A stretch of 24,191 nt of DNA from an uncultured bacterium (GTDB taxonomy: Bacteria > Verrucomicrobiota > Lentisphaeria > Oligosphaerales > Oligosphaeraceae). Both the position numbers and the translations under genes were made by a program. Positions 15,975 through 23,737 of this stretch are shown piece after piece. Where the stretch lies: the NCBI GenBank assembly GCA_900548225.1, contig URJM01000027.1, forward strand, positions 1 to 24,191. The letters are read 5' to 3'. The notes beneath the pieces were generated by a model. It was given only the letters and a program-made list of their open reading frames with translations. It was not told the origin of the DNA and made no database searches. The first letter of the stretch is position 1. Each line of letters starts with the position of its first letter.

Positions 15975-16288
15975 GATGTTCAAAAAAGAGGGAGTTGTTG
16001 GATAATTCAGAGACATCGCAGAATATAAACCCACTGGGCCATGGCAGGGAATCCAGGGAGCGCGGCGCAACATGGAAATTGCGGGGGCGCCTGGGACGCT
16101 TTTTCCGCCGCATTTCCTTTGCCTCCAGGGGTTCCCCGGTGACTGTAGGCTCGTGCGGAAAGCTTATATTAACCCATTTTACGAGATTGCCGTTTTCCCG
16201 AGGATGAAATGCGCGGAGGAAGGCCTCCCTGGAGGCGCCTTCCACGCGCAGCACATGACGTAGGTCAACTTTAAGGAGATATAGAATC
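15975..16288. promoter_or_regulatory. Divergent region between nagA and the XRE-cupin gene
   Basis: A 314-bp gap that should hold promoters for both directions. On the plus strand TATATT at 16165-16170 is a possible -10 element, with a weak TGACTG at 16140-16145 upstream at 19-bp spacing. A strong hairpin follows at 16211-16249 in the presumed leader. I see no gene here; open frames that run into it from both sides look like non-coding extensions. Confidence 0.4.
16211..16249 (+). promoter_or_regulatory. Stem-loop in the leader of the XRE-cupin gene
   Basis: GCGCG pairs with CGCGC, GGAAGG with CCTTCC and CTCC with GGAG, in that nested order, with small internal loops. It ends 39 bases before the ATG at 16289 and is not followed by a T-run, so it is not a typical terminator. 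It could influence mRNA stability or translation of the regulator. Confidence 0.5.
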
Positions 16289-16861
16289 ATGCCAGCAAAC
16301 AACCATGTCGGCGCGAAGATCAAGGGTCTGCGCGAGCTTCGCAGCGTCACAGTCGAGGAGCTCAGCGAAAGATGCGGCCTGCCCGTGGAGCAGATTCAGA
16401 AAATCGAGGCGGGAGACGTCGCCACGTCCCTCACCCCGCTCCTGAAGATTGCAAGGGGCCTGGGATGCCGTCTGGGAACATTCCTGGACGACGCCACGGT
16501 GGCGGGGCCGGTCGTCTCCTCCCCGTCAAAGGGCGGCGACGAGGGCGTGCGCTTCGTCGGAGCCGGCGACAAGAACGGGCTGGTCTTCCATGCGCTGGCC
16601 GCAAACAAGGCCGACCGCAACATGGAACCCTTCATCATCGAGGTCAACCCTCCGGAAAACAGCTCCTACGAAGTCTCCTCCCATGAAGGCGAGGAGTTCA
16701 TGTATGTCCTCGAGGGAGAACTGGAAATCGACTACGGACGCAAGATCTTCCACGTCAAGGCCGGCGAGAGCATCTACTACGACTCCATCGTCCCGCACCA
16801 CGTCCACGCGGCTGGCGGCAAGGTCGCGAAAATCCTCGCCGTCGTCTACGCGCCACACTAG
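16289..16861 (+). CDS. XRE-family regulator with C-terminal cupin domain
   Basis: 190 residues; AAGGAG 11 bases before the ATG supports the start. Residues about 8-62 are a Cro/C1-type helix-turn-helix (KIKGLRELRSVTVEELSERC, then VEQIQKIEAG). Residues about 110-188 are a cupin barrel with HEGEEFMYVLEGELEIDYG and HVKAGESIYYDSIVPHHVHA. This architecture binds DNA as a dimer and senses a small ligand through the cupin. The next gene, an acyl-CoA synthetase on the same strand 93 bp on, is the likely target; the gap holds a near-perfect inverted repeat suited to a dimer. The ligand may be the acid or acyl-CoA handled by that enzyme, which is inference. The residues between 65 and 110 are a linker. 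Confidence 0.92.
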   Translation: MPANNHVGAKIKGLRELRSVTVEELSERCGLPVEQIQKIEAGDVATSLTPLLKIARGLGCRLGTFLDDATVAGPVVSSPSKGGDEGVRFVGAGDKNGLVFHALAANKADRNMEPFIIEVNPPENSSYEVSSHEGEEFMYVLEGELEIDYGRKIFHVKAGESIYYDSIVPHHVHAAGGKVAKILAVVYAPH

Positions 16862-16879
16862 TCGCAGAGTTCCGCAGAT

Positions 16880-16916
16880 TATGCATAACTTGCTGACATT
16901 CAATATGTTATGCATA
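16880..16916 (+). promoter_or_regulatory. Candidate operator: 10-bp inverted repeat before the acyl-CoA synthetase
   Basis: TATGCATAAC (16880-16889) and GTTATGCATA (16907-16916) are perfect inverted repeats separated by 17 bp. Each arm holds the self-complementary TATGCATA, so each arm may itself bind a dimer. The site lies 38 bp before the synthetase start and just after the XRE-cupin gene. It is AT-rich against GC-rich surroundings. It could also form an mRNA hairpin, but lacks a T-run. Confidence 0.6.
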
Positions 16917-16954
16917 TATAGGAAACAATTCCACGTCTGACCTACCCCTTCGAA

Positions 16955-18640
16955 ATGAGCATTTACGACGAACAACTCTTCTCCGAGAAGACAATCGGCG
17001 AGTTCTTTGACGACCTGGTCGCGAAGCAGCCCGACTGGCCGTTCATCATGTATCCCGACCGGGATCTTTGCTGGTCCTACAAGGACTTCTACCAGCGTTC
17101 CGACGATTTGGCGAAGGGTCTTCTGGCGATTGGCATCAGGCGTGGCGACCACATCGGCGTATGGGCCAGGAACGTTCCCGAGTGGCTGACCTTCATGTTC
17201 GCCACAGCCAAGATTGGCGCGGTCCTGGTCACCATCAACACGAACTACAAGATCCACGAGGTCGAGTATGTCCTCAAGCAGTCCGACATGCGCATGCTCG
17301 CGATTGTCGACGGGCAGCGCGACGTCTCCTACGTCGACATTGTCAACGAGCTTGTCCCCGAGCTGAAGACCTGCCCCCGCGGCTACCTGAAGAGCGAGAA
17401 CCTTCCCTTCCTCAAGTATGTCGTCTACATCGGCCAGGAGAAACACCGCGGGATGTACACATCCTCCGAGCTCTTCCAGCTTGGGGAGTCCGTCTCCGAC
17501 GATGTCCTTCTGGAGGCCAAGAAGGGGATTTCGAACCACGACGTGGTCAATATGCAATACACCTCCGGGACGACCGGCTTCCCGAAGGGCGTGATGCTCA
17601 CGCACCGCAACATCCTGAACAACGGCTTCTACATCGGGGAGCGCCAGGAGCTCACGCGGAACGACCGCGTCTGCGTCCCCGTCCCTCTCTTCCACTGTTT
17701 TGGCTGTGTCCTTGGCGTGATGGCAGTCTTCTCCCACGGCGGCACCCTGGTCATGTGCGAGCAGTTCGACCCGCTGGTCGTCCTGGCGTCAATCCAGAAG
17801 GCGAAGGCCACGGCCACCTACGGCGTGCCCACGATGTACTATGCCGAGCTGAACCACCCGATGTTCAAGATGTTCGACATGTCAAGCCTCCGCACGGGAA
17901 TCATGTCCGGCTCCCTCTGCCCCACCGAGCTGATGCAGCGTGTCATCACCGAGATGCACATGCCGGAAATCACGATTCCATACGGCCTCACCGAATCGTC
18001 CCCGGTCTTCATCATGTCAGGCACCCACGAGACCCTGGAACACCGCGTCAACACGGTCGGAACAGTCCAGCCGCACGTCGAGGTCAAGATCATCGACCCC
18101 GAGACGGGGGAGACGGTCCCCCCGAATACGCCGGGCGAAATCTGCTGCCGCGGATACCTGGTGATGAAGGGCTACTACAAGATGCCGGAGGAGACCGCAA
18201 AGGCAATCGACAAGGACGGATGGCTCCATTCGGGAGACATCGGCGAGGTGGACGAGGACGGGTACTACAAGATCACCGGACGCCTCAAGGACATGATCAT
18301 CCGCGGCGGCGAAAACATCTATCCCCGGGAAATCGAGGAGTTCCTCATGACGAATCCCCAGGTGGAGCAGTGCGAGGTCGTGGGGGCGCCTGACGAGCGC
18401 TACGGCGAAATCGTCTGCGCATTCGTCATCCCCGCCCTGGGCGTCACCGACCTCACGGAGGAGGACCTGCGGGAATACTGCCGCCACCGCATCGCATTCT
18501 ACAAGACCCCCGCCCACTTCTTCATCGTCAAGAACTTCCCGGAGACTGCCTCGGGGAAAATCCAGAAGTTCAAGCTCCGCGAAATCGCCAAGGAGAAGCT
18601 CGGGCTTGCGGGAAAGACTGTCTTCAAGGAAAAGAAGTAG
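16955..18640 (+). CDS. Acyl-CoA synthetase (AMP-forming)
   Basis: 561 residues. This enzyme superfamily activates a carboxylic acid with ATP to an acyl-AMP and then transfers it to coenzyme A. The P-loop YTSGTTGFPKGVMLT is at 202-216, YGLTESSP holds the adenine/aromatic site, GWLHSGDIGEVDEDGYYKITGR is the hinge region and ETASGKIQKFKLRE carries the catalytic Lys535. The overall form is closest to medium- or long-chain fatty acyl-CoA ligases; the substrate cannot be fixed. No membrane segment is seen. The gene lies between the XRE-cupin regulator and an HD-domain gene, all on the same strand. No Shine-Dalgarno precedes the ATG at 16955, although the start position agrees with homologous N-termini (TIGEFFDDLVAKQPD). 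Confidence 0.94.
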   Translation: MSIYDEQLFSEKTIGEFFDDLVAKQPDWPFIMYPDRDLCWSYKDFYQRSDDLAKGLLAIGIRRGDHIGVWARNVPEWLTFMFATAKIGAVLVTINTNYKIHEVEYVLKQSDMRMLAIVDGQRDVSYVDIVNELVPELKTCPRGYLKSENLPFLKYVVYIGQEKHRGMYTSSELFQLGESVSDDVLLEAKKGISNHDVVNMQYTSGTTGFPKGVMLTHRNILNNGFYIGERQELTRNDRVCVPVPLFHCFGCVLGVMAVFSHGGTLVMCEQFDPLVVLASIQKAKATATYGVPTMYYAELNHPMFKMFDMSSLRTGIMSGSLCPTELMQRVITEMHMPEITIPYGLTESSPVFIMSGTHETLEHRVNTVGTVQPHVEVKIIDPETGETVPPNTPGEICCRGYLVMKGYYKMPEETAKAIDKDGWLHSGDIGEVDEDGYYKITGRLKDMIIRGGENIYPREIEEFLMTNPQVEQCEVVGAPDERYGEIVCAFVIPALGVTDLTEEDLREYCRHRIAFYKTPAHFFIVKNFPETASGKIQKFKLREIAKEKLGLAGKTVFKEKK

Positions 18641-18662
18641 CCTCAAAAGGGGGAGACCGGCA

Positions 18663-19244
18663 ATGGACAGGACAGCCGCCTGGAATCTGCTCTGCAAGTA
18701 CAACCACGACCCGTTCCATCTGCGCCACGCGCTGACAATGGAGGGTGTGATGCGGTATTTCGCACGGGAGAACGGCTTTGCCCAGGACGAGGAGTTCTGG
18801 GGGAATGTGGGGCTGCTCCATGACATCGACTTCGAGCAGTTCCCCGAGGAGCACTGCGTCAAGGCGCCAGAGCTGTTGCGGGAAGGCGGCGCCGACGAGC
18901 CGCTCGTCCACGCAGTCTGCTCCCACGGCTGGGGGATCACGGTGGATGTCAGGCCGGAGCACCTGATGGAGAAGCTCCTCTTCGCATCGGACGAGCTTTC
19001 GGGGCTCATCTGGGCAAGCGCGCTGATGCGCCCCTCACGAAGCGTCCAGGACCTGGAGCTCAAGTCGGTCAAGAAGAAGTTCAAGGACAGGAAATTCGCG
19101 GCCGGATGCTCCAGGGAGGTCATCACAAAGGGGGCGGAATTGGTTGGCTGGACGCTTGACGAGCTTATCGAAAGGACAATCCTCGCCATGCGCTCCTGCG
19201 AGGCGTCCGTCGAGGAAGGGATGGCCGGACTCGGGAAGAAGTAG
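18663..19244 (+). CDS. HD-domain phosphohydrolase
   Basis: 193 residues from the ATG at 18663, with GGGGGAGA upstream as a ribosome site. His22 (HLRHALTMEG) and the pair His53-Asp54 (LLHDIDFEQFPEEH) form the HD metal-binding motif, and SHGWG at 87-91 supplies a further His. HD proteins of this length hydrolyse phosphate esters, often of nucleotides; the substrate here is unknown. It begins 22 bp after the acyl-CoA synthetase stop, so the two are probably one transcript with the XRE-cupin gene. The reason for coupling an HD hydrolase to acyl activation is not clear. A longer in-frame reading from 18606 overlaps the synthetase and is rejected. Confidence 0.88.
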   Translation: MDRTAAWNLLCKYNHDPFHLRHALTMEGVMRYFARENGFAQDEEFWGNVGLLHDIDFEQFPEEHCVKAPELLREGGADEPLVHAVCSHGWGITVDVRPEHLMEKLLFASDELSGLIWASALMRPSRSVQDLELKSVKKKFKDRKFAAGCSREVITKGAELVGWTLDELIERTILAMRSCEASVEEGMAGLGKK

Positions 19245-19257
19245 CCGGCCGCACACG

Positions 19258-19293
19258 CGCCCCCTCCGGGAAGAACCCCTTCCGAAGGGGGCG
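19258..19293. terminator. Terminator hairpin between the convergent HD and sensor kinase genes
   Basis: CGCCCCCT pairs perfectly with AGGGGGCG, and the inner CGGGAAG/CTTCCG extends the stem with one bulge. The plus strand continues TCTTCCTT, a weak T-rich tail. Its position in the 81-bp gap between convergent genes supports the call. Confidence 0.7.
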
Positions 19294-19325
19294 TCTTCCT
19301 TGCCATGCCCCGCGCGATATTGTCT

Positions 19326-20747
19326 TCAGAGCGCGGGCAGGGTCAGCCGGAACGTGGTGCCGCCGCCAGGGGTCTCGTCGATTTCGACGCTCCCCCTGTG
19401 GAGCTGCATGATATGCTTTACGATTGCAAGGCCCAGCCCCGTGCCGCCAAGGGAGCGTGAACGCTCCTTGTTGATCCGGTAGAAACGCTCGAATATCCTG
19501 GGCCAGTGTTCACGCGGAATGCCGCACCCGTGGTCGATGCAGGCGACGACCGCCCGGTCGCCGACACGGGAGACTGCCAGGGTGACGCTCTGGCTGCCAC
19601 TGTATTTCAACGCGTTGCTTATGAGGTTCGAGACCGCCTGGGTCAGCAGCTGCGCGTCCCCCAGGACGCAGACTGGCGAGGAATCCACCAGGGTGACATC
19701 GCAACCCTGGCGATTCGCCACCTCCCGGCACTCGTTCACTGCCTCCTCGACCGCGTCGCTCAGCCGGAAGCTGTAGAACTCGCTGCGCTGCTCGCCCTGA
19801 CGATGCTCCAGCGACGAAAGGGCGAGAATGTCCTGGACGAGGCTGTTGAGGCGCTGGCTCTGCGCGCACATCAGTTCGACGAGCTTGTCGAACTGCTCCT
19901 TCGGCAGGTCGCTTGTCTGCTGTATGGTCTCCGCCGCCACGATTATGGCTGTGAGCGGAGTCTTGATTTCATGTGAGACGTTGGAGAGGAAGTCGCGCCT
20001 GAAGGTCTCCATCTTCTGGAGCTTGTGGAGCTGGCTGCGGAGACGCTCGGTCATCTCCTGAACATTCCTCGCAATTGGCTTCACCATCCCGTGGGACGGC
20101 ACGGGAATTTGCGCCTCCAGGTCCCCCTCCGCAATCCTGTCCATGCTCGCCTGCAAGGCGGCAAGGGGGCCTTTTATCCGCCAGAGAATATAGGCGAGAA
20201 GAACCAGAAACGCGGTGATGCCCAGCCCCAGCGCGGTCCATATCGCGCCGCGGACCAGGCGGGACAGGCTCTCGGTGCGATGGGTGTTGACAGCCGTCCG
20301 CAGGATGTATTTCCTGCCGTTTGCCTCCACGACGGTCGCATGGTATGTCATCCAGCGGCCTGTGCTCTCGCTCTGTCTTGTCACCGCCTCGGGATGGCCT
20401 GCGAGCGCGGATGCCACCTCCTCGCGCATAAGGTGGTTCGGAAGCTCGTCGGCCTGGCGGCTCGAGTCCGCCTCGACCCTGCCGTCATCCCCTATGAGGG
20501 TGATTCTGAGGGAATCGCGGTCGAAGGTGTTGCACAGGTTCCGCGCGTCGTCAATGCGACCCTCCTCAAGAAGGGGCTGGACCAGGCGGCGGATGAGCTC
20601 GCTCTCCTCCTGGATGTTGGAGAGGGTCTCCTGCCGGATGCCCTCCGTGAATGCGCTCAACTCCCAGAAGGCCAGGCCTGCAAGCACGACAATCGCGGCA
20701 AGCAACACCGCCGGAAAAAGGAGAAGTGTCCTGTTCTCGGACTTCAT
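19326..20747 (-). CDS. phoR: PhoR-like sensor histidine kinase
   Basis: 473 residues. Two membrane helices (about 8-30 and 167-188) flank a ~135-residue periplasmic sensor region. A HAMP-like segment follows (190-245), then the dimerisation domain with FLSNVSHEIKTPLTAI and phospho-acceptor His259, and a catalytic domain with NLISNALKYSG, DHGCGIP and GGTGLGLAIVKHIM. It would phosphorylate the response regulator encoded just upstream. Its ATG overlaps the regulator stop by 4 bases (ATGA), and GGAGGAG precedes it, indicating translational coupling. Being the third gene after a Na+/phosphate cotransporter and a PhoB-like regulator, phosphate sensing is the likely job. The signal is not proven by sequence. 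Confidence 0.9.
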   Translation of the reverse strand: MKSENRTLLLFPAVLLAAIVVLAGLAFWELSAFTEGIRQETLSNIQEESELIRRLVQPLLEEGRIDDARNLCNTFDRDSLRITLIGDDGRVEADSSRQADELPNHLMREEVASALAGHPEAVTRQSESTGRWMTYHATVVEANGRKYILRTAVNTHRTESLSRLVRGAIWTALGLGITAFLVLLAYILWRIKGPLAALQASMDRIAEGDLEAQIPVPSHGMVKPIARNVQEMTERLRSQLHKLQKMETFRRDFLSNVSHEIKTPLTAIIVAAETIQQTSDLPKEQFDKLVELMCAQSQRLNSLVQDILALSSLEHRQGEQRSEFYSFRLSDAVEEAVNECREVANRQGCDVTLVDSSPVCVLGDAQLLTQAVSNLISNALKYSGSQSVTLAVSRVGDRAVVACIDHGCGIPREHWPRIFERFYRINKERSRSLGGTGLGLAIVKHIMQLHRGSVEIDETPGGGTTFRLTLPAL

Positions 20748-21439
20748 TCGCTCTCCTCCGCCTTGAGACGATACCCGACGCCCCGCACTGTCTCGATGCT
20801 GGAGCCAAGGGCGCCAAGCTTCCGCCTGAGGCTGACAAGCTGCACGTCAATGGCACGCTCGGTCACAGGGTAGTTGTCACCCTTTGTCATGGCCACAATC
20901 TGCGAACGGGTGAAGACCCGGCCGGGATGCTTCAGGAAAAGCTGCAGCAGCGTGAACTCGCCCGCGGTCAGCTCGATTCCAGCCCCGTCAAGGGTCGCAC
21001 TGTGAAGGGCGCTGTTGAGGACAAGGCCGCCGTATGCGTATTCCTCGGTCTCAAGCTTCTCCTCGTAGCCACGAAGCTGGGTCCGGATGCGCGCAAGAAG
21101 GACCTGCCGGCTGAATGGCTTGGTGACATAGTCGTTGGCGCCCATGTCAAGCCCCTTGATGATGTCCGCCTCGGAGTTCCTGGCCGTAATCATGATGATG
21201 GGGATGTGGCGGGTCGCCTCGTCGCCCTTGAGCACGCTGCAGATGGTGAGACCGTCTATATACGGGAGCATCAGGTCAAGCAGGATCAGGTCCGGATGGC
21301 ACGCACGGGCCTCCGAAAGACCCTCGTTGCCGTCGGCGGCGGTGACGACGTCCCCGTAGCCCGACGCCGCAAGGGTCATCGCAAGCAACTCCCTGATGGA
21401 TTCGTCGTCCTCGACTATGAGTATCCTTTCCTTTGACAT
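20744..21439 (-). CDS. phoB: PhoB-like response regulator (OmpR family)
   Basis: 231 residues. The receiver domain (1-120) has the acidic pair Asp11/Asp12, phospho-acceptor Asp55 in LLDLMLP, Thr85 in ITAR and Lys107 in TKPFS. The C-terminal half is an OmpR/PhoB winged helix (GIELTAGEFTLLQLFLKHPGRVFTRSQI, abbreviated motif TAGEFTLLQLF). Its start codon directly follows the stop of the phosphate cotransporter gene, and the kinase gene overlaps its end, so all three form one operon. It probably controls the operon through repeats upstream of 23167. Confidence 0.9.
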   Translation of the reverse strand: MSKERILIVEDDESIRELLAMTLAASGYGDVVTAADGNEGLSEARACHPDLILLDLMLPYIDGLTICSVLKGDEATRHIPIIMITARNSEADIIKGLDMGANDYVTKPFSRQVLLARIRTQLRGYEEKLETEEYAYGGLVLNSALHSATLDGAGIELTAGEFTLLQLFLKHPGRVFTRSQIVAMTKGDNYPVTERAIDVQLVSLRRKLGALGSSIETVRGVGYRLKAEESE

Positions 21440-23167
21440 CTATGCCCCCACGACTGTCTCTACAGTCGCGTCCCCAATGTCCTTCGACATTCCAGGACGC
21501 ACATAGAATTTACTCGCCCTGTCGGTAATGTTGGAGAAATGCCTGACAATTTTACGCATCTCGCTCAAAAGCTCCAGGAAGACCAGCCCCACGTCGGGCT
21601 TGCAAGTCCCCTTTGACAGACGGGCGATGTGCTCCTGCTCGGAGGCGCTGAGGTGCTCGTAGAGGCGCGACCTGCGCATCATCGCCTCCTGGATGCGCTC
21701 GGGGGAGTTGTCGGCGAGGATGTCGTAGACCAGCTGGAACTGGCACTCCAGCAGATGGAGGAGTTCGTCAAACTCGCGGCTGGCGCCCTCGCTGAACTCA
21801 AGGTGCTTGTCCTGAATATGCTCCATTGTCGACTTGATGATGGCCGCATGGTCGCCAATGCGCTCCACATCGTTGGAGCAGTGCAGCAGCAGCGGGATTT
21901 GAGATGCCTGCTCCGGCGTGAGGGGCTGCTGCATCAGCTTGGAGAGGTAGTCCGCAATGTCGGCCTGCCGGTCGTCCACGTCACGCTCCCGTTCCTCAAG
22001 GCCACGGACAATCTTCTGGTTCGCCTCGTCGTTGTGGGCGTACATCCTGAGGGTGCCGTCCGCCATCGTCCACGCATTCCTGAGCATCGCCCTGAGCGCG
22101 GAGGCGGTCTGGATGAGAGCCAGGGTCGGATCCTTGAGCAGATGTGGCTCAAGCCGCTTGTAGCGGACTTCGTCGTTCCTCACGGGGATGATGGCCTCGC
22201 ATATCCTGGCAAGCGTCGGAATGAAGGCGCTCAGTACGAGGGTCGTGAAGACATTGAAAAGCGTGTGGGCGTTTGCGATTTGGCGCTGGACGGTGCTGTC
22301 GCCGCTGATCTTGCCAAGCGCCCAGTAGAAGCTGGGCTTGCCATCGATATGGATGTAGAAGCTGGCGAGGACCAGTATCACCCCGAGGAAGTTGAAGAGG
22401 GTGTGCGCCAGGGCGGCCTGCTTCGCCACGCGGTTCGCTGGTATTGCCGCAAGCTGCGCGGTGATGGTGGTGCCGATGTTGGAACCCAATATCAGGGCCA
22501 CAGAGGTATACAGGTCGATGAGGCCGTTCGCGGCAAGGACGATTACCACGCCGGAACAGGCGGAGCTGCTCTGGATGATGAAGGTCGCCACCATGCCAAC
22601 GCATATCGCACCAAGCGTCGATAAAAACGGAATCGAGACGCTGCCGGGCTCGGGAGTGCAGGAGAAAAGCTGTAACGCCTTCGTGAACGCAGGAGAACCA
22701 CTCAGGCTCTTGAGCTGGTCCCCCATCACCTGCATCCCAAGAAAAAGAAGGCCAAAGCCCATGACGGTCATGCCCCAGGAGGATAGGGCACGACGCTTCT
22801 GCTGAAGACGCATCAAAACGCCAATGAATATCGAGGGCATGATGAGCCACTGGATGTTGAAGGCAACCAGCTGCGCTGTTATGGTGGTGCCAATGTTCGC
22901 GCCAAATATGATACCTATCGATTGGACAAGGTTCAACAGCCCGGCATTCACAAAGCCAATGACCATCACTGTACTCGCACTGGAGGACTGGATGATGCAG
23001 GTGACAACGGCACCGGAGAGGATCGCGACAAAGCGGTTCGCCGAAAACAGACGAAGTATGGAACGCATCCTGTCCCCGGCAGAACGATGCAGACCCTCGC
23101 TCATCAAACCCATCCCGTAGATGAATAGGGCTAAACCGCCAAATACTGTGAGAAATTGCTGAATCAT
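21440..23167 (-). CDS. Na+/phosphate cotransporter with PhoU-like C-terminal domain
   Basis: 575 residues. Residues about 1-335 form a multi-pass membrane domain with the two inverted repeats of the NaPi-II/NptA family; each carries the diagnostic QSSSA motif (TCIIQSSSAST and TFIIQSSSACS) and a GANIGTT or GSNIGTT motif. The C-terminal ~220 residues are helical and PhoU-like (SNDVERIGDHAAIIKSTMEH). Such proteins couple Na+ to phosphate uptake across the cytoplasmic membrane; the PhoU part may regulate this or signal to the sensor kinase. It is the first gene of the operon with a PhoB-like regulator and a PhoR-like kinase. There is no Shine-Dalgarno before the ATG at 23167; one of the candidate promoters would give an almost leaderless transcript. 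Confidence 0.93.
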   Translation of the reverse strand: MIQQFLTVFGGLALFIYGMGLMSEGLHRSAGDRMRSILRLFSANRFVAILSGAVVTCIIQSSSASTVMVIGFVNAGLLNLVQSIGIIFGANIGTTITAQLVAFNIQWLIMPSIFIGVLMRLQQKRRALSSWGMTVMGFGLLFLGMQVMGDQLKSLSGSPAFTKALQLFSCTPEPGSVSIPFLSTLGAICVGMVATFIIQSSSACSGVVIVLAANGLIDLYTSVALILGSNIGTTITAQLAAIPANRVAKQAALAHTLFNFLGVILVLASFYIHIDGKPSFYWALGKISGDSTVQRQIANAHTLFNVFTTLVLSAFIPTLARICEAIIPVRNDEVRYKRLEPHLLKDPTLALIQTASALRAMLRNAWTMADGTLRMYAHNDEANQKIVRGLEERERDVDDRQADIADYLSKLMQQPLTPEQASQIPLLLHCSNDVERIGDHAAIIKSTMEHIQDKHLEFSEGASREFDELLHLLECQFQLVYDILADNSPERIQEAMMRRSRLYEHLSASEQEHIARLSKGTCKPDVGLVFLELLSEMRKIVRHFSNITDRASKFYVRPGMSKDIGDATVETVVGA

Positions 23168-23184
23168 GTGTGGTTAGTATGGAT

Positions 23185-23210
23185 TGTCGTTAAATGTCGT
23201 AACCTGTCAT
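23185..23210 (+). promoter_or_regulatory. Three TGTCRT direct repeats at 10-bp spacing (candidate Pho box)
   Basis: TGTCGT at 23185, TGTCGT at 23195 and TGTCAT at 23205 are exactly 10 bp apart, one helical turn. The last sits in CTGTCAT, identical to the half-site of the E. coli Pho box, where the period is 11 bp. They lie 18-43 bp upstream of the cotransporter start. A CATACT on the minus strand at 23176-23181 could be the matching -10 element. Confidence 0.5.
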
Positions 23211-23217
23211 GCCACTT

Positions 23218-23267
23218 AAGATACCAAATACTAACACAATGACTAACATCCTAACAAAAAACTAACA
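23218..23267 (-). promoter_or_regulatory. Four CTAACA repeats and a candidate -10 element upstream of the phosphate operon
   Basis: CTAACA occurs on the plus strand at 23231, 23243, 23251 and 23262 (spacings 12, 8, 11), that is TGTTAG in the direction of the operon. Repeats of TTAACA type with about 11-bp period are the known PhoP boxes of Bacillus. TATCTT on the minus strand (23218-23223) lies 7 bp downstream of the nearest repeat, the place expected for a -10 element when an activator replaces the -35 box. Function is inference. Confidence 0.5.
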
Positions 23268-23737
23268 CTCCGCTCATACACCAGGCTGAAGAGGGGTACG
23301 CTGGATCCGTGGGGCACAGGGTCAGGGAAAACGGGAAATAGGTCGGGTTTGCAGACATGAGACCAAACCTGTATCTCGCCCCCGCCCGCCTAAGCACTGA
23401 GCCTGCCGGGCCGGACATCGCGGTCGAAGAGCAGCAAGAGAGACTTGACAGGATGTTCGACGAAAGAGGGCAGGAAGATGTCCAGGTTCTTCAAAATGGA
23501 CATTGATAAGAGTAGCCGTCTGACAAGGGCAGAATCGCCCCGCTAGAAGGACGCGGGAGGAAAGAAACGAGGGCATCCACGATAGCCCGACACCGTCCCT
23601 GATTTATAGAAATTGCTTCTAAACCTCAAATAATCCAGCAATTCTGAGAGGTCGAGCAATGGTCGAACAAGAAAATAGCATTTAATCACAGAGGCCCCTG
23701 GGAGCAAGCCAGAACAAGTGGACAGATACGAGTTACA
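23268..23737. other. Gene-poor stretch at the boundary to AT-rich DNA
   Basis: I see no convincing gene here. A 49-codon plus-strand frame (23357-23506) and overlapping minus-strand frames of similar size give peptides I do not recognise; they may be remnants of a decayed gene. Small repeats are present: a tandem pair GGTCGAGCAAT/GGTCGAACAAG at 23650-23671, and an inverted pair AATTGCT/AGCAATT at 23611-23617 and 23637-23643. Base composition falls toward AT near the right end. Confidence 0.5.

Noticed and set aside
16526..17737. 403-codon minus-strand frame opposite the XRE-cupin and acyl-CoA synthetase genes
   Set aside because: It is the antisense shadow of two well-supported genes with clear motifs; long antisense frames are common in GC-rich DNA.
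18017..19306. 429-codon minus-strand frame opposite the acyl-CoA synthetase end and HD gene
   Set aside because: Shadow of two motif-supported genes; no domain of its own.
23322..23576. 84-codon minus-strand frame in the gene-poor stretch
   Set aside because: No recognisable motif or ribosome site, and overlapping frames of similar length exist on both strands, so it is not supported as a gene.
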